Shown here one piece after another: positions 17,194 to 24,109 of a stretch of DNA of 62,017 nt. The position numbers were made by a program, and so were the translations under genes. The notes under the pieces are model-generated. The model made no database searches, was not told the DNA's origin, and was given only the letters and a program-made list of their open reading frames with translations. This stretch comes from Verrucomicrobiales bacterium (lineage in GTDB: Bacteria; Verrucomicrobiota; Verrucomicrobiia; Verrucomicrobiales; DEV007), in the NCBI GenBank assembly GCA_002698785.1, contig PAAG01000050.1:1-62017 (forward strand), given 5' to 3'. Positions within the stretch are counted from its first letter, which is position 1. The number at the start of each line of letters is the position of its first letter.

Positions 17194-18878
17194 ATCTCAA
17201 TATCGGAATCAATCTCAATGAGACGATCACTGATGCCATTGTGGATCAGTTGATCGAGCATGAGCCAAGCCTCGCAGAGAGATCCCGTGAAGATATTCCG
17301 CGTACCTGCACCGCGAACAGAATCCTCGCAAGTATCGGTGCGCTCACCTCCTTGCCCCTATTCCTCAAAATCAAAGACTTCGTAGATCGGTCTCTTCTTG
17401 AGGAATCTGACCCTTCCCTCCTCAACCGGGGAATGTTCGTGCCGTTGTGCAGAGATAACGAGCAAATTTACATCGCTGTAGCGAATCCCTGGGATCCAAC
17501 CGCCGAAGACACCTTCGGTCAGCAATATCCGGATCTCGAAGTGACCAAAGTTCTTGCCCCAGTCGCTGAGATAACTCAGGTGATTGAAACCGTCGCGAGA
17601 ACATCTGGACCTTCCCAATCCGACCTTGATGCGATCGAAGTCGATGAGCGAGGTGATGAAGTTCATGATTTTAACGTTACCGAGAAACACGAAGAGCCTT
17701 TGGCTCAGTTGGTGGCAAAGATAGTGTCTGACGGAGTAAAAAATCGAGCCTCCGATATTCACATCAAATGTGAAAAAGACCGGGTCCACTACAGTTACCG
17801 TATCGACGGTGACATGGGGGAAAAATTCGAGATTCCCATGAAGTTGAAAGACAGGGTCGACGCATTCCTGCTCAACCTCATGGGACTCGCCCCCGAAGAG
17901 CGAGCGAAACGCCCTGGAATCTCCGGCCGTTTCACCGTGAACTATCTGCGACGCCCTATCGATATGCGTTTTGAGCGTCACAAAACGTATCGAGGCTACC
18001 ACGTGACCATGCGTATCCTCGATAAGAGCCACTTTGAGGCAAAACTCGGGGTTGGTTCGCTCTCGTTCGATTCGGCGACCCTTTTCGAAATGGAAAAGGT
18101 GATGGCGATTCCTGCTGGAATTATCGTCATGTCAGGTCCGACAGGTTCGGGTAAATCGACAACCCTAAACGCGATGCTTCGCGAGTTGAACCGCCCGGAA
18201 GACAATATTCTCACTTTGGAGAACCCGGTTGAGGATGAAATCCAGGGCGTACTTCACTGCGACATTCGGCCGGAGGAGTTCAAACCGATGATCGCCAGTT
18301 TCATGCGTTCCGACCCTGACATCATTCTCATGGGTGAGGTTCGCGACTTTGACTCTGCGGAGCTAGCCATCGAAGCGGCGATTACCGGTCACAAAGTTCT
18401 TACTACGATTCACACCCCGAGAGCTTCACAAATTATTGAACGTTTTGAACAGCTCGGAATCGAGAGATGGAAAATTGCCCAGACACTGAAGGCAGCATGC
18501 GCCCAGCGTCTCGTGAAGCTTCTGTGCCCATACTGCAAGATCAAGAAGCCGGGACTGACAGAGCGTGAGATCAAGAAATTTAATCTTACAGAAGAATGGC
18601 GCGAAACGCCCGTCTGCCACAGGAATATAGATGGATGCAACGAATGTGGTAATCGAGGCTATCTCGGACGAACGGCGATTCTTGAAATCATCCCAATCAC
18701 TCCGGAATGGTCAGATGCACTCTCAAAAGGTGACCTGACTCCCTATGAGTTGGAACTTGCCGTTCGAGAGCAAGGTATTCTCCCGTCCCTTCGAAAGAGC
18801 GGACTTAAACTTGTGCGCGAAGGGCGGTCAGACCTCGATGCACTCCGTAAGGTAATTGATATGTCTACTTCTGACTAG
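17190..18878 (+). CDS. PilB/GspE-type assembly ATPase
   Basis: This 562-residue traffic ATPase has an N-terminal MshEN-like domain (about 1-140), Walker A GPTGSGKST (316-324), an Asp box (LENPVED), Walker B DPDIILMGEVRD (375-386), a His box (TTIHTPRA) and a zinc tetracysteine site CPYC...CNEC (446-449, 483-486). The zinc motif and length mark it as the extension/secretion ATPase, distinct from the PilT-like protein at 9179. It drives pilin assembly at the inner membrane with the platform protein encoded next. It overlaps the upstream gene by 4 bases. Confidence 0.93.
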   Translation: MNLNIGINLNETITDAIVDQLIEHEPSLAERSREDIPRTCTANRILASIGALTSLPLFLKIKDFVDRSLLEESDPSLLNRGMFVPLCRDNEQIYIAVANPWDPTAEDTFGQQYPDLEVTKVLAPVAEITQVIETVARTSGPSQSDLDAIEVDERGDEVHDFNVTEKHEEPLAQLVAKIVSDGVKNRASDIHIKCEKDRVHYSYRIDGDMGEKFEIPMKLKDRVDAFLLNLMGLAPEERAKRPGISGRFTVNYLRRPIDMRFERHKTYRGYHVTMRILDKSHFEAKLGVGSLSFDSATLFEMEKVMAIPAGIIVMSGPTGSGKSTTLNAMLRELNRPEDNILTLENPVEDEIQGVLHCDIRPEEFKPMIASFMRSDPDIILMGEVRDFDSAELAIEAAITGHKVLTTIHTPRASQIIERFEQLGIERWKIAQTLKAACAQRLVKLLCPYCKIKKPGLTEREIKKFNLTEEWRETPVCHRNIDGCNECGNRGYLGRTAILEIIPITPEWSDALSKGDLTPYELELAVREQGILPSLRKSGLKLVREGRSDLDALRKVIDMSTSD

Positions 18879-18895
18879 TCTCTCCCCTGCTACCC

Positions 18896-20074
18896 ATGAG
18901 CACCGAAACGAAAAATCAATCAGCTGCACAGGCAGCGCTTGCTGCCAGGATCGAGCAGAAAAACAAATCCATGGGAAACCACCATGGACAGAAGCGGGCT
19001 CTGTTTCAGAGAGACACTGAAAAGATCTCCAAATTTCCGAACAAAGAGCTCATTAAGCTGTGTCGGGGACTCGCCTCAATGCTTCGTGCGAACATCAACA
19101 CAGCAGACGCACTCCGCTATTATTCGGATGGCCACCCCTCACCAGTTGTGCGCTCCACCCTGAAAACAGTTCGCGACCACATTGAGGAAGGTCAGCCTGC
19201 ATACGCCGCTTTCGCAAAAACAAAACGATTCGAAGATAAATTCATTTCCCTGGTTCGCGCGGGAACAGACTCCGGACAACTGGATAAGGCCTTCGAGGCA
19301 ATTGCCGGTCGCCTGAAGAAAGAAGCGGAGTTCAAAGGGAAAATGCGAAAAGCAACGATGATGCCTGGAATCATTATCTTTGCGCTCATCATGCTCTTCA
19401 TCGGAGCGCAGCTAAAGATCATTCCAGAGATCGAGAAAATCATCAGTGATGTGGGCCAGGAGCCAGATACCCTCTCTGGAATTCTCTTCAAAATGAGTCA
19501 TATCACGAAGAAGGTCTGGATTCCGTTTGTGCTAGCACTGCTCGGAGCCGTCTTCTCATTCCTCTTCGTTGAGAAAGTGCGCAATGCAGTCACCTACTTC
19601 ATGATGGCCCGCTGGCGCCTACTTCGAAAACTCGTTATGGGAATGAGACAGCTTTTGTTCCTCGGTTCGATGGACATGCTGCACTCGAACGGGATCAATC
19701 TGGCGCGTTCGGTAGAAATCTCCGCTGAAGGTCTCAAGGGAACTCCGATGCATGACGAGCTTCTCGAAGCTGGCAAACGCTATATAGAAACGGGCCTTCC
19801 CTTCTCGGATGCCATGAGAAAGTTCACTTCTTGTGATCCGCAGGTGTCGCACCTGATTTCGATTGGTGAACGCTCATCCTCTCTAGGAACTCAACTCAAG
19901 CTTCTCACCCAGATGTATGAGGAAGATGTCGATCAAATCGTGAACGAATTCGCGACCATTGTGAACATTATCGTTCTCTTCTCCGCTGCGATCCTTATCA
20001 CAATGGTTTTCATCGGAGCATTCCTCCCAATCTTCCTGATGGGACCGAAGATGATGAATGGCCAGGGACTCTAA
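18896..20074 (+). CDS. PilC/GspF inner-membrane platform protein
   Basis: The protein has 392 residues. It has the duplicated T2SSF fold: a first cytoplasmic domain (about 50-155, with GLASMLRANINTADALRYY and LVRAGTDSGQLDKAF), membrane helices near 160-180 and 208-225, a second copy (about 250-350, MDMLHSNGINLARSVEISAE and SIGERSSSLGTQ), and a last helix near 360-385. The paired G-x-x-S/T-G-x-L motifs are diagnostic. It sits right after the PilB-like ATPase, its usual partner. Confidence 0.92.
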   Translation: MSTETKNQSAAQAALAARIEQKNKSMGNHHGQKRALFQRDTEKISKFPNKELIKLCRGLASMLRANINTADALRYYSDGHPSPVVRSTLKTVRDHIEEGQPAYAAFAKTKRFEDKFISLVRAGTDSGQLDKAFEAIAGRLKKEAEFKGKMRKATMMPGIIIFALIMLFIGAQLKIIPEIEKIISDVGQEPDTLSGILFKMSHITKKVWIPFVLALLGAVFSFLFVEKVRNAVTYFMMARWRLLRKLVMGMRQLLFLGSMDMLHSNGINLARSVEISAEGLKGTPMHDELLEAGKRYIETGLPFSDAMRKFTSCDPQVSHLISIGERSSSLGTQLKLLTQMYEEDVDQIVNEFATIVNIIVLFSAAILITMVFIGAFLPIFLMGPKMMNGQGL

Positions 20075-20094
20075 CTTTCTCACCCAGAAAATCC

Positions 20095-20541
20095 ATGCAA
20101 AAGACCGGAATCGATCGTTGGCTGCAGAAAAAATACATCTACGTCACGCAGGTGTACTGCAACACGCTGCCACATCACATCCCTTCTGGAGTGAACCTCG
20201 ATGAAACCACCGAAGAAACTGGAGGTCGGTATCTCTATCGATTCACTGCCAACAATGACCGTGCGCTCAACGAGCTCACGGCTCATCTAGAGGTCGAAAA
20301 TATCACCTATACCTCAAGGATTTCCGAGGCTGGTGGTATGAAAGCGAAGCTGTTCAACAACCCACAAAAGAGTTTTACAATGGGCGTTTTTTGGATAATT
20401 TTCATAATTGCAATACTTGCGGTAATTTTCTCAGGACTCCCCGTCAAAATGTGGAAAGAACTTTCAGTGCAGGATGAATCAGAACTGGAAACCGGGGGAA
20501 AAAATCGCCAACCGGGGGTCGAACTCCTGGAGGAATCCTAA
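20095..20541 (+). CDS. Small single-pass membrane protein in the pilus locus
   Basis: The protein has 148 residues with a soluble N-terminal domain (1-93), one membrane helix (about 96-118, MGVFWIIFIIAILAVIF) and an acidic tail. I do not recognise a family. It lies between the platform gene and the last pilin gene with short gaps (20 and 12 bases), so it is probably an accessory part of the same machine. Confidence 0.6.
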   Translation: MQKTGIDRWLQKKYIYVTQVYCNTLPHHIPSGVNLDETTEETGGRYLYRFTANNDRALNELTAHLEVENITYTSRISEAGGMKAKLFNNPQKSFTMGVFWIIFIIAILAVIFSGLPVKMWKELSVQDESELETGGKNRQPGVELLEES

Positions 20542-20553
20542 CCCAGCGAAAAC

Positions 20554-20961
20554 ATGAAACCTTTACGCAACAAACACACCACTCGAGGTCTTTCGCTAAT
20601 CGAGATCACGCTTGTAATAGGATTGATGCTCGCATTGGCGTCCATCATTACTTATTCCGTTTCCGCAATGACGGATTGGCAGAAAGGGCGAGACGCATCT
20701 GAAAAATTGAAGGCTGTCTACATCGCTCAAAAGTCTTACATGGCCGATCATCCATCGAAGGTTGCATCAAGTTTTACCAGTTCTGAACTAATTCCCTATC
20801 TCCCCAATCGCCCAGGTGCCATGCCCAGCGCCAATTCATTGGAAGATCAGAGTCTGGAATTGAACTTTGCAGTAATGCCACCTCAATTTTTCTTGGGTGG
20901 AGCGAAGTACGACCCCTCAGACTCACCCACTGATTCACTCTGGGATGTAGGGAGTCTCTAA
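20554..20961 (+). CDS. Type IV pilin-like protein
   Basis: The leader MKPLRNKHTTRG is followed by LSLIEITLVIGLMLALASII, with Gly -1 and Glu +5. It is 135 residues and close in its N-terminus to the pilin at 10469 (LxLIEITLVI in both), so these two are likely paralogues. The last 27 bases overlap the 3' end of the convergent glpD gene. Being last in the operon, it may be a minor subunit. Confidence 0.75.
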   Translation: MKPLRNKHTTRGLSLIEITLVIGLMLALASIITYSVSAMTDWQKGRDASEKLKAVYIAQKSYMADHPSKVASSFTSSELIPYLPNRPGAMPSANSLEDQSLELNFAVMPPQFFLGGAKYDPSDSPTDSLWDVGSL

Positions 20962-22437
20962 GGACCGCAACTCAGAAAAACGGGTTAGTTCTTCGCTGAC
21001 CCACTCGTCAGATTTCCCCAAGAGTCCCGCCATTCGACGGGCAACTTCTGGGGCGATTTCCTTCGACTCTTTCGTTTCAAGAAAAGTGCATCGAGTGCGC
21101 CGACTTAGGACATCGTCCAGTGTTTGTGCCATCTCCTGCTCGACCGCACGGTCAATATCATCCCATCTGTATGGTAGACTGGGTGAGATCGTTTCAGCCT
21201 TTGCTTCGCTTGGTTCCTCGCAGAGCAATGGTAAATCGGCCGTAATACAAGCCCGACTTTCAAAGTCCCCAACTCGCTCGGCAAGGGTAACAGTATCTTC
21301 GGCCATCTCGCGGTAAGTAGTCCATTTTCCACCTGCGATCGTGACGAGATTTGATTCACCGACCGTAAGGCTGTGACTCCGAGAGATTGAAGCGGTGTCT
21401 CCTCCTGCCACAGAAGCCGGCTTGACTAGTGGCCTCAGACCAGCAAAAACGGCTTTGATATCCCCCACTCCTGGAGCCTTCTCAAAATATCGACCCGCAT
21501 GCTCAAGCAGGTAGGCGACCTCCTCACTCTCTGGCTTGGGATGTAATTCTACCGGCACTGGTCCGGTATCAGTCGTTCCTAACAGAACCCTGCCTTTCCA
21601 CGGTATCGCGAAGAGCACCCGACCATCATCCGTGCTTGGGATCATCACCGCTGTTTCTCCTCCCAGAAAGCTCTGATCGAGAACAATATGAATTCCCTGG
21701 CTAGGAGCGATTCGCTCTTCAGCTTCAGGATCATCCATTTTCCGGATCGAGTCTGAGAATACACCCGTCGCGTTGATTACGACCTTCGCCCGGATCTCGA
21801 ACTCATCTTCACCAACCTGATTTTTCGCGGCAACTCCGACCACTCTCCCTTTTTCTTTCAGCAGCCTCTCTACGCCCATGTGGTTCACAACCGCCGCACC
21901 ATGTTCGTAAGCTGTCCTAGCCATCGCTATGGCTAAACGCGCATCGTCAAACTGGCCATCCCAATAAAATGTGCTCCCATACAGCCCCTTGCCGCGAAGG
22001 TTCTGCACTTTTCCGATCGTCTCGAGGTCGGAAAGATGCCCCGTCGAACCGATTCCGAGGTCGCCAGCCAGCAAATCATACAGAGTCAATCCGCTCCCGT
22101 AGAAGAACTGCTCATACCACCGGTAAGCTGGAACGACAAAAGAAAGCGGTTTCACCAATGCAGGCGCATTTCGAAGCAATCGCCCTCTTTCCCGAAGGGA
22201 TTCTCGCACCAGACCGACTTCGCCGCCTCTCAGATACCGTACACCTCCGTGGATCAACTTCGTGCTTTTGGAAGATGTGCTTTCTGCAAAATCAGCTTTT
22301 TCCAGCAACGCAGTTCGATAGCCCCTCGAAGCCGCATCGACAGCAATGCCAAGACCTGTCGCTCCGCCACCAACAATCAGGATATCCCATTCTTCAGACT
22401 TATCAGCCAGACGGGCGATACTCTCGGCACGATTCAT
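20935..22437 (-). CDS. glpD: Aerobic glycerol-3-phosphate dehydrogenase
   Basis: This FAD enzyme oxidises sn-glycerol 3-phosphate to dihydroxyacetone phosphate and passes electrons to quinone at the inner membrane. The 500-residue protein has the dinucleotide-binding motif VGGGATGLGIAVDAA near residue 22, the conserved STKLIHGGVRYL block, PWKGRVLLGTTDTG, and the IAGGKWTTYREMAEDTV block near the C-terminus, all typical of GlpD. The ATG at 22437 is chosen over a TTG two codons upstream. It is convergent with, and overlaps by 27 bases, the last pilin gene. No glycerol kinase or facilitator is nearby. Confidence 0.92.
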   Translation of the reverse strand: MNRAESIARLADKSEEWDILIVGGGATGLGIAVDAASRGYRTALLEKADFAESTSSKSTKLIHGGVRYLRGGEVGLVRESLRERGRLLRNAPALVKPLSFVVPAYRWYEQFFYGSGLTLYDLLAGDLGIGSTGHLSDLETIGKVQNLRGKGLYGSTFYWDGQFDDARLAIAMARTAYEHGAAVVNHMGVERLLKEKGRVVGVAAKNQVGEDEFEIRAKVVINATGVFSDSIRKMDDPEAEERIAPSQGIHIVLDQSFLGGETAVMIPSTDDGRVLFAIPWKGRVLLGTTDTGPVPVELHPKPESEEVAYLLEHAGRYFEKAPGVGDIKAVFAGLRPLVKPASVAGGDTASISRSHSLTVGESNLVTIAGGKWTTYREMAEDTVTLAERVGDFESRACITADLPLLCEEPSEAKAETISPSLPYRWDDIDRAVEQEMAQTLDDVLSRRTRCTFLETKESKEIAPEVARRMAGLLGKSDEWVSEELTRFSELRSLETPYIPE

Positions 22438-22489
22438 TTGCAAACTTCTACTCTTATAACCTGTCTACGAAGGGAACGACGAACCCGAC

Positions 22490-23290
22490 TCAACTCTCCG
22501 AGAAGACGTATCTCCCCTGCTCCAGTTCCACGTTCGGAGGGCTATTATTTTCCTCGAACCACCGCCAACCTTCAGCCAGATTCTTCCAGAAATCGTGATG
22601 AGGACTCTCTTGGTGATTCTCCAGATTCTCTCTTGTCATGCGAAACGGAAAGCTATGCACCCGGACGAAGGGTTGGCCGCTCTTCAGGGCCGCATCGACC
22701 AGTGTATAGATTTGCTCGATCGATGCATCTGTCATCGCAAAGCAGCCGATAGAGACAGACTTTCCGTGTATCATCAGGTAGTTCCCAGTTCTTCCATGAT
22801 GTCGATCATACGAATTCGGGTATCCCAGATCCATCGAAATATGGTAGCTGCTATTCGGATTCAATGAACCGCGAGTCATAAAATAGAATCCCTCGGGAGC
22901 CTGATTATCTCCCTGCTTAGTCTTCGGGCCGATATCTCCGCTGAAATAGGAAATCCGATATGTTTTAAACAATTCAAACTGATCCCCACTCTCTTTCTCC
23001 AGCCACACTTCAAGTATTCCATCTCGATTGTCATTCTTGATGATTCGAATAAACATCGGCCTCCCAAGAACGGAGTAGTCCCAGTAGTAAGGTTCTTCCG
23101 TCGCAGGAGTCTCCTCCGGCCATGCTTCCGGATCGCTCCATTTTCGTATGGCTTTCGCTGCTCGATCCGGATCGTCACTGGAAATGTCCGACGGACCGCC
23201 CCCGAAACAGTCCTTCGTGTTCTCTTCGTCGGCATTGCTGTAAGAGAATAGGGCCAGCAATAAGGCCCACGCTAGTGTGCGAAAATTCAT
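22490..23290 (-). CDS. L,D-transpeptidase (YkuD)-like exported protein
   Basis: The protein has 266 residues with a signal peptide (MNFRTLAWALLLALFSYSNA). The catalytic YkuD signature is complete: YLMIHGKSVSIGCFAMTD, with His175 and Cys183. Upstream it has the EGFYFMTRGSLNP segment typical of the family. Such enzymes form 3-3 peptide cross-links or attach proteins to peptidoglycan, but the ErfK/YafK-like subset, which this one resembles by its long surrounding domain, can also cleave or modify such links. It sits 52 bases before glpD on the same strand, with no obvious functional tie. Confidence 0.8.
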   Translation of the reverse strand: MNFRTLAWALLLALFSYSNADEENTKDCFGGGPSDISSDDPDRAAKAIRKWSDPEAWPEETPATEEPYYWDYSVLGRPMFIRIIKNDNRDGILEVWLEKESGDQFELFKTYRISYFSGDIGPKTKQGDNQAPEGFYFMTRGSLNPNSSYHISMDLGYPNSYDRHHGRTGNYLMIHGKSVSIGCFAMTDASIEQIYTLVDAALKSGQPFVRVHSFPFRMTRENLENHQESPHHDFWKNLAEGWRWFEENNSPPNVELEQGRYVFSES

Positions 23291-23368
23291 CTCCCAAAAC
23301 ATGCGGCCAATTACGCTCCACGCAATCGCGTGCTTTCAGTCTATTTGCCTTGCGCAAACTCCACACAA

Positions 23369-23386
23369 CTCTATAGAGTCGTATAC
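23369..23386. promoter_or_regulatory. Palindromes immediately before the GntR-type regulator start
   Basis: CTCTATAGAG (23369-23378) is a perfect 10-base palindrome and GTATAC (23381-23386) a second one; the ATG follows at 23389. Position right at the start of a GntR gene suggests an autoregulatory operator of this regulator, which would also control the catabolic operon behind it. Confidence 0.4.
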
Positions 23387-23388
23387 AA

Positions 23389-24087
23389 ATGTCCTCAAAC
23401 CACTCCCAGCGGGCCTATCGCCACATCCGAAAAAAGCTACTCGACGGCTCGGTTCCTCCGGGTTCTCGGCTTTCCTACGGAACGATTGGAAAAGAGATTG
23501 GGGTCAGCGCGACTCCTGTGCGAGAAGCGATCGGACAGCTCGCGAGTGAAGGTTTCATTGAGTTAGTCCCCCAACTCGGCGCAGTCGTACGGGAACTGAC
23601 ACGCGAAGAAGCAATCGAGCTCTATGAGCTGCGCGAAGCGATGGAATCCTACGCAGCAGCACGCGCGGCAGAGAGAATCAGTGAACGGCAACTGGGAGAG
23701 TTAACCGACATTCTGGCCGAAGCCGCCAACCTTGTCGATAAGGTGCGAAAATCTAAGAAGCCGACCGACGAATCAATCGCGAAAAAGTTTCACTCACTCG
23801 ACCTCGCGTTTCACATGACGATAATTGAGGCTTCCAGAAACCGCCGCATGCTGAAAGTCGTCGGTGACTCCCACATCCTCACGCGAATCTTCCAGGCAGA
23901 TCGTCACGAGTTTCGACTCGATATTCTCGAAACGACGCAAGCCGAGCATGAAGCCATCGCAAAAGCGATCTCTTCCCGAGATGCTGCAGCATCTCACGAC
24001 GCTATGCAGCGGCACATTCGCAACAGCCTCGACCTGACACTGACCGAAGCGGACGAAGAAAATGCCGACCGCTGGTGGACCGAGTAA
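23389..24087 (+). CDS. GntR-family transcriptional regulator with FCD domain
   Basis: The protein has 232 residues. The N-terminal winged helix (about 5-70) carries the GntR pattern YRHIRKKLLDG...PPGSRLS and GVSATPVREAIGQLASEG. The C-terminal all-helical FCD ligand-binding domain (about 75-220) has conserved ELREAMESYAA, FHSLDLAFHMTIIEASRN and the AEHEAIAKAI...A...MQRHI helices, whose Asp and His residues usually bind a metal and a sugar acid. It is the first gene of the sulfatase/sialidase operon (22 bases before the next ATG). NanR of sialic acid operons belongs to the same subfamily. It likely represses this operon until an acidic sugar appears. Confidence 0.9.
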   Translation: MSSNHSQRAYRHIRKKLLDGSVPPGSRLSYGTIGKEIGVSATPVREAIGQLASEGFIELVPQLGAVVRELTREEAIELYELREAMESYAAARAAERISERQLGELTDILAEAANLVDKVRKSKKPTDESIAKKFHSLDLAFHMTIIEASRNRRMLKVVGDSHILTRIFQADRHEFRLDILETTQAEHEAIAKAISSRDAAASHDAMQRHIRNSLDLTLTEADEENADRWWTE

Positions 24088-24109
24088 TCCTTTACCCCAA
24101 CAAAACCCC

